DNA of 64,000 nt. Origin: Streptomyces sp. H27-H5. GTDB lineage: Bacteria; Actinomycetota; Actinomycetes; Streptomycetales; Streptomycetaceae. The notes under the pieces are model-generated. The model was not told the origin of the DNA and searched no databases. It saw nothing but the letters and a program-made list of their open reading frames with translations. Positions 1 to 8,054 of this stretch are shown here, in pieces. The position numbers were made by a program, and so were the translations under genes. Numbering within the stretch: position 1 is the stretch's first letter; every line of letters begins with the position of its first letter. Where the stretch lies: assembly GCF_026627505.1 (NCBI RefSeq), contig NZ_JAPNLK010000006.1, positions 84,460-148,459 on the forward strand, read 5' to 3'.

Positions 1-595
1 CCACCGCGACGACCTCCGCGGGCAACCCGACCGCGACCGCCGCCCGGCGCAGCAGGGACGCGCACAGCTCCGAGGTGGCCGGATGGTCGGGGTGGGCCTT
101 GACCACGACCGGGCAACCGGCGGCCAGCGCGCTCGCGGTGTCCCCGCCGGGCACGGAGAAGGCGAGCGGGAAGTTGGAGGCGGCGTAGACCGCGACCACG
201 CCCAGCGGCACCTTGTAGCGACGCAGGTCGGGGCGCGGCGGGCTCAACGCCGGGTCGGCGTGGTCGATGCGCACGTCGAGGTACGCGCCCTCGTCCACGG
301 CATCGGCGAAGGCGCGCAGCTGGCCGGTGGTACGGGCGAGCTCGCCGGTGAGGCGGCCCGGGCCCAGCGCCGTCTCGGCGTCGGCCGCCTCGATGACGTG
401 GGCGGCGGACTCGTCGAGCAGATCGGCCGCGGCGCGCAGGAACGCGACCCGCGCGGTGCGGTCCGTCAGCGCGGCCCGGGCGGCGTGCGCCGCGCGGACG
501 GCCTCGTCCACCTCCCCGGGTGTGGCCTCCACCGCAACCTGCTCGCGCTGCTTCCCGGTGCGGGGGTCCACACTCCAGACTGGTGTTGCTCCCAT
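1..595 (-). CDS. Aldehyde dehydrogenase, ketoglutarate-semialdehyde type (5' part only)
   Basis: The reading frame opens at the ATG complementary to 593-595 and runs off the left edge, so about the first 198 residues of a protein usually near 500 residues are visible. The product begins MGATPVWSVDPRTGKQ and carries the N-terminal cofactor-fold motifs ASNFPLAFSVPGGD and VVVKAHPDHP, typical of the NAD(P)-dependent alpha-ketoglutarate semialdehyde (2,5-dioxovalerate) dehydrogenase branch. In that family the enzyme oxidises the semialdehyde to 2-oxoglutarate at the end of sugar-acid or hydroxyproline breakdown. It is divergent from an IclR regulator, with inverted repeats in the 147-base gap. The catalytic Cys and Glu are outside the window. 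Family is confident, substrate inferred. Confidence 0.85.
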   Translation of the reverse strand, partial: MGATPVWSVDPRTGKQREQVAVEATPGEVDEAVRAAHAARAALTDRTARVAFLRAAADLLDESAAHVIEAADAETALGPGRLTGELARTTGQLRAFADAVDEGAYLDVRIDHADPALSPPRPDLRRYKVPLGVVAVYAASNFPLAFSVPGGDTASALAAGCPVVVKAHPDHPATSELCASLLRRAAVAVGLPAEVVAV

Positions 596-632
596 GGCGC
601 ACTGCCTCCTGGATCTCCGCTGACCCGCGCGG

Positions 633-656
633 CGGCGTTCAGTACTCTGAACGCCG
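633..656. promoter_or_regulatory. Perfect 10-bp inverted repeat, probable regulator operator
   Basis: CGGCGTTCAG and CTGAACGCCG flank TACT with no mismatch, in the gap between the divergent dehydrogenase and IclR genes. The position, 38 bases upstream of the dehydrogenase start, suits an operator of the adjacent IclR protein. The binding protein is inferred from position only. Confidence 0.65.
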
Positions 657-660
657 TTCC

Positions 661-684
661 GATGGATGAATGATCACATCCATC
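661..684. promoter_or_regulatory. Second inverted repeat in the same gap
   Basis: GATGGAT and ATCCATC are perfect 7-base arms 10 bases apart, just beside the TTCAG/CTGAA palindrome. It differs in sequence from that palindrome, so it may serve a second protein or a second promoter. Confidence 0.4.
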
Positions 685-742
685 GTGGACTCTATTTCCG
701 CGTCTTCCGGGTTGACAAGAGACAAGAGGGGCACGAAGGCGA

Positions 743-1549
743 ATGACCACAGCTGAGTCCGCCGGGTCGGGGGGTGCGGAGCCGGGGGGTTCGGGCACGC
801 ACGCGGCCGTCAAGTCGGCGGTGCGCACGGTGCTGTTGCTGGAGCACTTCGCGGCGCGGCCGGGGCTGCACAGCCTCGCCGACATCCAGCACGACCTCTC
901 CCTGCCGAAGTCCAGCCTCTACATGCTGCTGCGCACCCTGGTGAACCTGGGCTGGGTGGAGACGGACGCGACCGGCACGCGCTACGGCATAGGAGTACGG
1001 GCCCTGCTCGTCGGCAGCTCGTACATCGACGGCGACGAGGTGGTGGCGGCGGCCCGGCCCACCCTGGACCGGCTCTCCGACGACACGACGGAGACCATCC
1101 ACCTGGCCCGCATGGACGGGACGAGCGTGGTGTACCTCGCCACCCGACAGTCCCGGCACCACCTGCGGCCGTTCACCCGGGTCGGGCGGCGGCTGCCGGT
1201 CCACTCCACGGCGCTCGGCAAGGCACTGTTGGCCACGCACACCGACGACGAGGTGCGACGGCTGCTCCCGCGACGGCTGGAGGCGGTCACCGAGCACACC
1301 ATCACCGACCGCGACCGGCTCGTGGACGAGCTGGCGCTGGTACGGGAACAGGGCTACGCGGTGGACCGGGAGGAGAGCACGCTGGGGCTGCGTTGCTTCG
1401 GCGTGGCGGTGCCGTACCGGACGCCGGCGAGGGACGCGGTGAGCTGTTCGGTGCCGGTGGCGCGGCTGACGGACGGGCACGAGCAGCTGATCAAGGCGTC
1501 GTTGTTCGAGGCGCGGGACCGGCTGTCGGTGGTGACGCGGCGGATGTGA
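743..1549 (+). CDS. IclR-family transcriptional regulator
   Basis: 268 residues. An N-terminal winged helix-turn-helix (about residues 25-85, including DLSLPKSSLYMLLRTL) is followed by an IclR effector-binding domain (about 95-265) with the family signature RRLPVHSTALGKALLA. A 20-residue Gly/Ser/Ala extension precedes the DNA-binding domain. It is transcribed away from the aldehyde dehydrogenase at the left edge and most likely controls that gene, and itself, in response to a pathway metabolite through the palindromes at 633-684. No ligand can be read from the sequence. Confidence 0.9.
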   Translation: MTTAESAGSGGAEPGGSGTHAAVKSAVRTVLLLEHFAARPGLHSLADIQHDLSLPKSSLYMLLRTLVNLGWVETDATGTRYGIGVRALLVGSSYIDGDEVVAAARPTLDRLSDDTTETIHLARMDGTSVVYLATRQSRHHLRPFTRVGRRLPVHSTALGKALLATHTDDEVRRLLPRRLEAVTEHTITDRDRLVDELALVREQGYAVDREESTLGLRCFGVAVPYRTPARDAVSCSVPVARLTDGHEQLIKASLFEARDRLSVVTRRM

Positions 1550-1584
1550 CGTGGGGGGACGTGACGTGAGCGGTGTGACGTGAG
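1546..1584. repeat. Three GTGACGTGRG units at the end of the IclR gene
   Basis: GTGACGTGGG at 1546 and GTGACGTGAG at 1561 and 1575 form an irregular tandem, the first overlapping the IclR stop codon. Similar G/T-rich drift continues to about 1610. It may be simple-sequence expansion in the 182-base gap. Confidence 0.4.
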
Positions 1585-1657
1585 GGGTGTGGCCTGGGGG
1601 GTGTGATGCGGGGCGGGTGGGTCGGCGGGCCGGGGTCGGGCGGCGGAATCGATGCGT

Positions 1658-1677
1658 CCTCCCCCGCGTGGGGGAGG
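1658..1677. terminator. GC hairpin downstream of the IclR gene
   Basis: CCTCCCCC and GGGGGAGG pair perfectly around GCGT. There is no U tract, as is common for streptomycete terminators, and a second partial copy of the G-rich arm follows at about 1693-1702. It separates the IclR gene from the gene at 1732. Confidence 0.5.
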
Positions 1678-1731
1678 AGGTTCCCCAATGAGGGGGAGGT
1701 GCGGCGGGGCGGCGCACGGGACCGTTGAGTC

Positions 1732-2790
1732 ATGACCGGAGCAACCGTTCACCCGCAGCCACCGACCTCCGACCCGCAACCCTCCTCACCCGCACCCACG
1801 CCTGTGCCCGGATCCACGCCTGTGCCGGAATCCACGCCTGTGCCGGAATCCGGACCCGCACTGGGGGTCGGGCGGCGGATCCTGCGCGCGGTGGCGATCG
1901 CCGCCACCGTGCCGTATCTGACGCTCAAGTCCGCCTGGCTGGCGGGGAGTCACCTGGGCATACCCGACGGCAGTGACCTGCTCGGTCCGGGACTGATCCT
2001 CCCCCTGATGAATGCCCTCTCCCTGGTCATGGACTCGGGCGTGGTGCTGCTCGCCCTGGTCCTGACCCGTCCCCGGGGCCTGAGGGTGCCGGCCCGGCTG
2101 TTGACCGTCCCGGTCTTCGCCGCCACCGGACTGCTCACGCCGATCGTCCTCGGCTATCCCGGCCAACTACTCGTGGCGGCACTGGGATCGGGCCCGGACG
2201 CAGCCGAGCGCGCGGCCAGGGAGCCCTTCCTCGAACCCTGGGTGTTCAACGTCGTCTACCTGGGGTTCATCGTCCAGGCCGTGGCCCTGGCCGGGCTGTT
2301 CGTGCCCTACGCGCGGCAGCGCTGGGGCCGGCGGTGGCAGGGGCGCCTGGGCGAGCGGCTCCCGCCATCCACGGGGGTGGTGGCGGGAGCCGCGGCGGTC
2401 ATGGCCCTGGCGGTGGCCGCCGCGTACGTGTACTGGGGCTTCGGCGGCACGGCCGGACAGAACCCGACGCAGATCGCGCGGTACTCCTCGGATTCGGGAG
2501 TGGTGTCCGTCGCCCACGCGATATGTGCCCTGGCCGCAGGGGCGGGTTCGGTGTGGCTGGCCCGGGGCGGGAGCAGACGGGCGCGGGGGCCGTTGGCCGT
2601 GGCCTGGATCGGTTCGTCCGCGACGCTGAGTTGGGGGATGTGGCTCGCCGTCGCCCTGCTGGGCGCAGGGTCGGGGCCGGACGAACGACCCACCGCCGCG
2701 ACCGTTCTGCTCTACGCTGCCCAAATGATCATCGGACTGCTCGCCGTCACGGTTCTCACGCGGTTCCTCGCCGCCCGCCGCGCGGCCTGA
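1732..2790 (+). CDS. Polytopic membrane protein of unknown function
   Basis: 352 residues. A Pro/Ser/Thr-rich cytoplasmic-looking head contains three near-identical copies of a TPVPES-type unit (an 18-base tandem repeat at about 1797-1850). About eight hydrophobic segments follow, for example near FNVVYLGFIVQAVALAGLF and VVAGAAAVMALAVAAAYVYWG. I recognise no catalytic motif. It lies 171 bases upstream of a sensor kinase/response regulator pair and is co-directional, so it may be a target or accessory of that system. No function is assigned. Confidence 0.7.
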   Translation: MTGATVHPQPPTSDPQPSSPAPTPVPGSTPVPESTPVPESGPALGVGRRILRAVAIAATVPYLTLKSAWLAGSHLGIPDGSDLLGPGLILPLMNALSLVMDSGVVLLALVLTRPRGLRVPARLLTVPVFAATGLLTPIVLGYPGQLLVAALGSGPDAAERAAREPFLEPWVFNVVYLGFIVQAVALAGLFVPYARQRWGRRWQGRLGERLPPSTGVVAGAAAVMALAVAAAYVYWGFGGTAGQNPTQIARYSSDSGVVSVAHAICALAAGAGSVWLARGGSRRARGPLAVAWIGSSATLSWGMWLAVALLGAGSGPDERPTAATVLLYAAQMIIGLLAVTVLTRFLAARRAA

Positions 2791-2848
2791 AGCGACCGGC
2801 GGTGACACGCGTGCGGCCGGGGCGGTCGGGGTCCGGTGGGGTGATCGG

Positions 2849-2917
2849 GTCCAGCGGTTCGGCCCTGCGGTTCGGTCCGGTCCTGGGGTTCGGTTCGGTC
2901 CAGCGGTTCGGTTCGGC
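2849..2917. repeat. GGTTCGG-rich repeats ahead of the sensor kinase gene
   Basis: GTCCAGCGGTTCGG occurs at 2849-2862 and again at 2898-2911, with further GGTTCGG copies between. It lies within the 171-base gap before the kinase start and looks like slippage-type expansion. No promoter was recognised in it. Confidence 0.4.
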
Positions 2918-2961
2918 CTGTGGGGCGGTGGAGTCCGGTGGCTCGGTGGGAGGTTGTGGGG

Positions 2962-4320
2962 GTGTCGGGTTCGGGGCGTCGGTCGGGTCCGTGGGGCCGG
3001 TGGTTCGGGGCGCGGGCGCGGTTGCGGTGGGTGCACCAGATACTCGGCGGGGCCCTGCTGATGCCGTACTTCCTGCTGACCCAGGTGGTGGTCGGGGTGG
3101 TCGCGGGCGGGCGCAACACCCTCACCTCCCTCCCGCTGGCCCTGGCCGCCTACGGGGCGGCCCTGCCCCTCGCCGCCGCGACCGGGGCGTTCGGGTTGGT
3201 CCGGCCCATGTCGGTCGCCGCGGTGCGCGCCCTGTGCGGGGTGCCGGGGGAGGGGCTGGCGGAGGGCCCGGCCCGGTCCTGGTCGGCCCGGGCACGCGGT
3301 TCGGCCTGGTGGACCGCGCACCTGGGGGTGGGCGCGCTGGTCAGCGGGATGTGCCTGGCGTTGCCGCCGCTGGCGGTGGTGCTCATCGTGGCACCGTTCA
3401 CGGACCCGTTGCGCCACTCCGACCTCGGGCTGTTCTGGCTCGACGGCGAGGCCCGGCCCTATACGGCTCCACTGCTCGGGGTGGCGCTGCTCGTCGGGCT
3501 CGGGTGGTGCGTCGCGGGCGCCGGGGCGCTGCTGGCCAGGCTGGCGCCGGTCCTGCTCGGCCCCACCCCGGCGGACCGGTTGGCGGTGGCCGAGGAGCGG
3601 GCCGCCGACCTGGCGGTGCGCAACCGGCTGGCCCGGGAGCTGCACGATGCGGTCGGGCACGCGCTGAGCGCCGTCACCCTCCAGGCGAGTGCGGCCCGGC
3701 TGGTCCTGGACCGTGACCCCGTGTTCGTCCGCGAGGCGCTGACCGCCATCGAGGAGACCACCCGGCGGACGGTCGGCGAGCTGGACGCGGTGCTCGGTCT
3801 CCTGCGCGAGGAGGGCGAGGGCGGCCCGCACGACCCGTCCGGGCCGGGCACGGAACCGGCCCCCACCCTCGCCGGCGACCTCGACGGGCTGCTGGCCCGC
3901 TCCCGGGCCGCCGGTACCCCGATCACCGCCCACCTGGACCCCGGGCGCGCCGGCGACTGGGCCCGACTCCCGGCGATCACCTCCCGCGAGGCCTACCGGA
4001 TCGTCCAGGAGGGCCTGAGCAACGCCCTGCGCCACGGGGCCGGCGCCGTGGAACTGCGCATCGTGCTGCGCGACGGGGACGGCGAGCACGATCAGGGCCC
4101 GCATCCGCAACCGCACGGACACCGGGAACTGGAGATCACCATGACCAACCCGCCGGCCTCCGCCGCGAGCGGGGAGCGTGAGCGCCGGGCCACCGGAGGT
4201 CGGGGGCTCCGCGGGATCGGCGAGCGGGCCGCCCTCCTCGGCGGGGCCGTCGAGGCCGGCCCGTACGACGGCCTGTGGCGGCTGCGGGCCGTCCTGCCGC
4301 TGGGCGGGGGTGGGCGATGA
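2962..4320 (+). CDS. NarL-type sensor histidine kinase
   Basis: I prefer the GTG at 2962 because GGGAGG at 2948-2953 is a good ribosome site for it. An in-frame ATG at 2920 has none. Several N-terminal membrane segments are followed by a HisKA_3 dimerisation helix with the phospho-acceptor motif ELHDAVGHALSAVTLQ, and a HATPase_c domain with EAYRIVQEGLSNALRHG (N box) and GGRGLRGIGERAALLGG (G box). It senses an unknown signal at the membrane and phosphorylates the regulator encoded immediately downstream, with which it shares an ATGA overlap. Confidence 0.88.
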   Translation: MSGSGRRSGPWGRWFGARARLRWVHQILGGALLMPYFLLTQVVVGVVAGGRNTLTSLPLALAAYGAALPLAAATGAFGLVRPMSVAAVRALCGVPGEGLAEGPARSWSARARGSAWWTAHLGVGALVSGMCLALPPLAVVLIVAPFTDPLRHSDLGLFWLDGEARPYTAPLLGVALLVGLGWCVAGAGALLARLAPVLLGPTPADRLAVAEERAADLAVRNRLARELHDAVGHALSAVTLQASAARLVLDRDPVFVREALTAIEETTRRTVGELDAVLGLLREEGEGGPHDPSGPGTEPAPTLAGDLDGLLARSRAAGTPITAHLDPGRAGDWARLPAITSREAYRIVQEGLSNALRHGAGAVELRIVLRDGDGEHDQGPHPQPHGHRELEITMTNPPASAASGERERRATGGRGLRGIGERAALLGGAVEAGPYDGLWRLRAVLPLGGGGR

Positions 4321-5042
4321 CCCGGCCCGCGCTGCGGATCGTGATCGCGGACGACGAGCGGATGGTGCGGACGGCCCTGCGGGTCATCCTGGAGGCCGAA
4401 CCGGATCTGGAGGTCGTCGGCGAGGCCGGCTCCGGGGCGGAGGTCGTTCCGCTGGTCCGTTCGCTGGCGCCCGACGTGGTGCTGATGGACGTACGGATGC
4501 CCGAGATCGACGGCATCCGGGCCACGGAGCGGATCCTCGCCACCATGGCCGCCCCGCCTCGGATCGTGGTCGTCACCACCTTCGAGACCGACTCCTACGT
4601 CTACGAGGCGCTGCGCGCCGGCGCGGCCGGTTTCCTGTTGAAGCGGGCCGACCCCGACGAGCTGATCGGCGCGGTCCGGCTCGTCGGTCGCGGCGACTCG
4701 CTGCTCTTCCCGGCGGCCGTCCGGTCGCTGGCCGCCATGTACGCCCCCGCCCCGCACTCCGGCCCCCCGCACTCCGGCCCCCCGCACTCCCGCTCCCCGC
4801 ACTCGGCCGCCGGCCCGCTCGGCGTGGCTCCGTGGGTGGCCCGGCTCACCGATCGGGAGGCCGACGTACTGCGCCTGATCGCCACCGGACTCTCCAACCA
4901 CGAGATGAGCGAGCACCTGGGCGTCGGCCCGCAGACGATCAAGACGCACGTGGCCGCCGTCCTCGCGAAGACCGGCTCCCGGGACCGTACACAGGCGGTC
5001 ATCGCGGCCTACGAGGGAGGCTTCCTCATGAGGAAACACTGA
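4317..5042 (+). CDS. NarL/FixJ response regulator, partner of the upstream kinase
   Basis: The start is the ATG at 4317, which overlaps the kinase stop as ATGA. 241 residues: receiver domain at about 1-125 with acidic pocket D12-D13, phospho-acceptor D58 in LMDVRMPE and the switch Thr in VVTTFE; LuxR helix-turn-helix at about 175-235 (LTDREADVLRLIATGLSNHEMSEHL). The linker between them is unusual: four PHS-based units encoded by a tandem DNA repeat at about 4754-4803. It should bind promoters when phosphorylated. Targets are unknown. Confidence 0.9.
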   Translation: MTRPALRIVIADDERMVRTALRVILEAEPDLEVVGEAGSGAEVVPLVRSLAPDVVLMDVRMPEIDGIRATERILATMAAPPRIVVVTTFETDSYVYEALRAGAAGFLLKRADPDELIGAVRLVGRGDSLLFPAAVRSLAAMYAPAPHSGPPHSGPPHSRSPHSAAGPLGVAPWVARLTDREADVLRLIATGLSNHEMSEHLGVGPQTIKTHVAAVLAKTGSRDRTQAVIAAYEGGFLMRKH

Positions 5043-5104
5043 GAACCCCGCCACAATCGGGCCGGAGCGGAACGCCCGGAGCCGTTGACACGTCCTTCTT
5101 GAGG

Positions 5105-6553
5105 ATGAACAAAACGATCAGGCGTGCGTCGGTCTTCTGTCTGCTTCTGGTGTTGGCCCTGCTGGTCCGCGTCACCTGGGTGCAGGCATACCAAGGCCAG
5201 GCCCTCGCAGACGACAAGAACAACCGACGGAACCTCATCGGGCAGTACGAGAACCCGTTGGGCAACATCATCGTGGGCGGGGAGGCGATCACCGGCTCCG
5301 TGAAGACGGGCGGCAAGGACTTCGGGTACAAGCGCACGTACACCGACGGTCCGCTCTACGCGCCGATCACCGGGTTCAGCTCCCAGGCGTTCGGCACGTC
5401 GATGTTGGAGGGTGTCTACAAGAACATCCTCAACGGCTCCGACAACCGCCTCAAGACGGTGATGGACACGCTCACGAACAAGCGGGCCGCCCCGGGCAAC
5501 GTCCTGACCACCATCGACAAGGGTGTCCAGAAGGCCGCCTACGACGCGCTCCAGGGCAAGCAGGGCTCCGCCGTGGCCATCGACCCGGCGACCGGCGAGA
5601 TCCTCGCCGTCGTGAACAATCCGTCGTTCGACCCCGGCCGCATCGCCGGAGCCAACGACACGAAGGCCTGGGCGGAACTGTCCGCCGAGAACGGCAAGGC
5701 CATGGAGAACAGCGCGCTGCGCAAGCCGCAGGCGCCCGGTTCCACCTTCAAGCTGGTCACCCTCGCGGCGGCCATCGAGAACGGCCTGGTCACGAGCATC
5801 GACCAGAACGCGTCCGTCCCGGGCAACTACACGATTCCCGGCACCACGACCAAGCTCAAGAGCGAGGTCCCGGACGAGATGTGCAACAACGTCTCGTCGC
5901 GCACCGCCCTGAGGCTGTCCTGCAACAACGTGTTCGCGGAGTTCGCGCACAAGCTGGGTCAGGACAAGATGCTGAAGATGGCCGAGAAGCTCGGCTTCAA
6001 CGCGCAGATCGACACCCCGGTGCGGACGAACCCGCCGAGCAAGTACCCCTCGAAGAAGATGTCGGTCGACCAGGTCGCACAGACGGGTATCGGCCAATTC
6101 GACGTGCAGGCCACCCCGCTCCAGATGGCGATGGTGACCGCCGCGATCGAGAACGGCGGCAAGCTCGTCGGCCCGCACATGGTCTCCGAGGTCACGGACG
6201 CCAACGGCAACGTGCTGGAGAGCCTGAAGGACCCGAAGACCGACGAGGTCATGAGCGCCAAGACGGCGTCCATGCTCCAGGACGCCATGCGGACGGTCGC
6301 CACCGAGGGCGGCGGCAGGCCCGCCCAGGTCGCGGGCGCCGAGGTGGGCGGCAAGACCGGTACAGCGCAGCGCGGCGTGAACAACAGCCAGTCGCCGCTC
6401 GCCTGGTTCACCTCGTACGGGAAGGCGGGGGACCGGCAGATCGCCGTGGCGGTCGTCATCGAGAACTCGGACACGGACCGTTCCGAGATCGGCGGCGGCC
6501 GGCTCGCCGCGCCGATCGCGCAGAAGATGATGTCGACGTGGCTGAAGAAGTAG
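5105..6553 (+). CDS. pbpA: Class B penicillin-binding protein (PbpA/FtsI-like transpeptidase)
   Basis: 482 residues from the ATG at 5105. GAGG directly abuts it, and a TTG two codons upstream is an alternative. One N-terminal membrane anchor (about residues 8-28) precedes a short dimerisation region and a transpeptidase domain with all three penicillin-binding motifs: STFK (nucleophile Ser at about 213), SCN (about 272) and KTG (about 417, in GGKTGTAQ). It cross-links peptidoglycan outside the membrane. The size matches actinobacterial PbpA, but here it is not beside rodA or Ser/Thr kinases, so it is one of the solitary paralogues. It is followed by a strong terminator. Confidence 0.88.
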   Translation: MNKTIRRASVFCLLLVLALLVRVTWVQAYQGQALADDKNNRRNLIGQYENPLGNIIVGGEAITGSVKTGGKDFGYKRTYTDGPLYAPITGFSSQAFGTSMLEGVYKNILNGSDNRLKTVMDTLTNKRAAPGNVLTTIDKGVQKAAYDALQGKQGSAVAIDPATGEILAVVNNPSFDPGRIAGANDTKAWAELSAENGKAMENSALRKPQAPGSTFKLVTLAAAIENGLVTSIDQNASVPGNYTIPGTTTKLKSEVPDEMCNNVSSRTALRLSCNNVFAEFAHKLGQDKMLKMAEKLGFNAQIDTPVRTNPPSKYPSKKMSVDQVAQTGIGQFDVQATPLQMAMVTAAIENGGKLVGPHMVSEVTDANGNVLESLKDPKTDEVMSAKTASMLQDAMRTVATEGGGRPAQVAGAEVGGKTGTAQRGVNNSQSPLAWFTSYGKAGDRQIAVAVVIENSDTDRSEIGGGRLAAPIAQKMMSTWLKK

Positions 6554-6574
6554 CCGCCTCGAACGCGTAGCCGA

Positions 6575-6608
6575 CGCGCCGGGAACCGACACGGTTCCCG
6601 GCGCGTTT
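6575..6608 (+). terminator. Rho-independent-type terminator after the pbpA-like gene
   Basis: A perfect 13-bp stem, CGCGCCGGGAACC with its complement around GACAC, is followed by TTT. It lies 22 bases past the PBP stop and ends 9 bases before the next start. Confidence 0.85.
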
Positions 6609-6616
6609 CCCTTCCC

Positions 6617-7135
6617 ATGATCCGGACCGCGCTCCCCGCCGATCTCGACGCCATCGCCGCCCTCCACACCCGGGCCCGCTCCACCTACTACCGAGGTCGG
6701 GTCCCCGAGGCGGTCCACGGCGGGGACGAGGGGTTCGCGCGGACCCGCGAGGGCTGGTCCCGGGCCGGCGCCGAGGGCGGGGTGTTCTGCGCGGAGCGGG
6801 ACGGGGTGCTCACGGGGGTCGCCGCGTTCCGCACCGCCGAGGGGCAGGCCACGCTCACCCAGCTGCACGTCGACCCCGACCACTGGCGGCAGGGCACCGG
6901 GGCGGCCCTGCACGCCGCCTGCCTGGACGTCTGGCGTCGGGCGGGCGTCGATCGGGTACGACTGGAGGTCTTCGAGCACAACCTGCGCGCCCAGGCCTTC
7001 TACGCCTCGCACGGTTGGCGCCCGGATCCCGCCGCCGACCGCTCCGGGTCCCACCTCACGCTCTGGCTGCGGGTCGCCGACGGCGCGGAGCCCCGGTCGA
7101 AGGCGGCCGGCGCACGGCCGTTGTCCGGGGAATGA
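6617..7135 (+). CDS. GNAT-family N-acetyltransferase
   Basis: 172 residues with the GNAT fold signature: motif A LTQLHVDPDHWRQGTGAALH (acetyl-CoA pyrophosphate loop QGTGAA) and motif B LEVFEHNLRAQAFYASHGW. It transfers an acetyl group from acetyl-CoA to an amine of unknown identity in the cytoplasm. It starts just after the terminator of the preceding gene and 119 bases before a FrnE-like gene, so it is probably a short unit of its own. Confidence 0.85.
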   Translation: MIRTALPADLDAIAALHTRARSTYYRGRVPEAVHGGDEGFARTREGWSRAGAEGGVFCAERDGVLTGVAAFRTAEGQATLTQLHVDPDHWRQGTGAALHAACLDVWRRAGVDRVRLEVFEHNLRAQAFYASHGWRPDPAADRSGSHLTLWLRVADGAEPRSKAAGARPLSGE

Positions 7136-7254
7136 GACGACTCCCAGGTTGGTTGAACCGGAAACCGCCGTGCCGCGAAGGGCGCGGCGCCCGTCGGCCG
7201 CGTCCCCCCACGAGGAGACCGGCCGGGTTCCCGAACACGGAGAGAAGAAGGAAC

Positions 7255-7971
7255 ATGCGCGTCGAGATCTGGAGCGACATCGCCTGCCCGTGGTGCTACA
7301 TCGGCAAGGCCCGTTTCACGAAGGGGCTGGCCGAGTTCGCGCACCGCGACGAGGTGGAGATCGTCTTCCGGTCCTTCGAGCTCGACCCCGGCGGAGCCAA
7401 GGGCGTCGTGGCGCCCGTCGTGGAGATGCTGGCCAGGAAGTACGGCCGCACCCTCGACGAGGCGCGCGGCATGGAGGAGCACGTCGCGGCGAGCGCACGC
7501 GCGGAGGGGCTCACCTACCGGGTCGAGGGGCGTGACCACGGCAACACCTTCGACATCCACCGCCTGCTGCACCTGGCCGCCGCCCGAGGCCGCCAGGAAG
7601 AGCTCCTCGACCTCGCCTACCGCGCCAACTTCGCCGAGGAGCGCAGCGTCTTCGACCCCGAGGTGCTCCTCGCGCTGGCCGTGGAGGCCGGACTGGACGA
7701 GGCGGAGGCCCGTACGGTCCTCGCCGACTCCTCCGCCTACGCCGAGGCGGTACGGGCCGACGAGCGCGAGGCCGCCGAGCTGGGGGCCAACGCCGTCCCG
7801 TTCTTCGTCTTCGACCGTCGCTACGGAATCTCCGGCGGCCAGCCGGCCGAGGTGTTCACCCAGGCGCTGGAGCAGGCCTGGGCCGGCCGCGAGACCCTCG
7901 CACCCGTCGCCGCGGCCTCCGACGCGGAGGTCTGCGAACCCGACGGGGCCTGCGCCGTACCGAAGGCGTGA
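7255..7971 (+). CDS. DsbA-family oxidoreductase, FrnE type
   Basis: 238 residues from the ATG at 7255, chosen for the upstream AGAAGGA and because the family begins MRVEIWSDIACPWCYIGK. The thioredoxin-fold CPWC motif sits at about residues 11-14 with a helical insertion after it, and the cis-Pro region is GANAVPFFVFD. There is no signal peptide, so it is a cytoplasmic FrnE-like disulfide isomerase or polyketide-associated oxidoreductase rather than a periplasmic DsbA. A CEPDGAC tail at the C-terminus is a second Cys pair. Confidence 0.88.
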   Translation: MRVEIWSDIACPWCYIGKARFTKGLAEFAHRDEVEIVFRSFELDPGGAKGVVAPVVEMLARKYGRTLDEARGMEEHVAASARAEGLTYRVEGRDHGNTFDIHRLLHLAAARGRQEELLDLAYRANFAEERSVFDPEVLLALAVEAGLDEAEARTVLADSSAYAEAVRADEREAAELGANAVPFFVFDRRYGISGGQPAEVFTQALEQAWAGRETLAPVAAASDAEVCEPDGACAVPKA

Positions 7972-7974
7972 GCC

Positions 7975-8004
7975 CACCCACCTGAGGGGAACCTCGGGTG
8001 GGTG
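7975..8004 (+). terminator. Hairpin with GGAA tetraloop after the FrnE gene
   Basis: A 13-bp stem with one G-T wobble closes on GGAA, starting 4 bases past the FrnE stop. An in-frame GTG at 7998 for the next gene falls inside the stem, which is a reason to prefer the downstream ATG at 8055. Confidence 0.7.
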
Positions 8005-8054
8005 TCCGGAACCCGGTGATGGACTGGGGGGCGTTTGCCGCTCACAGTGGGTCC

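Noticed and set aside
5084..5107. TTGACA at 5085-5090 as a -35 promoter box for the pbpA-like gene
   Set aside because: No acceptable -10 hexamer at 16-19 bases spacing; the match falls at the start codon region and is probably chance.
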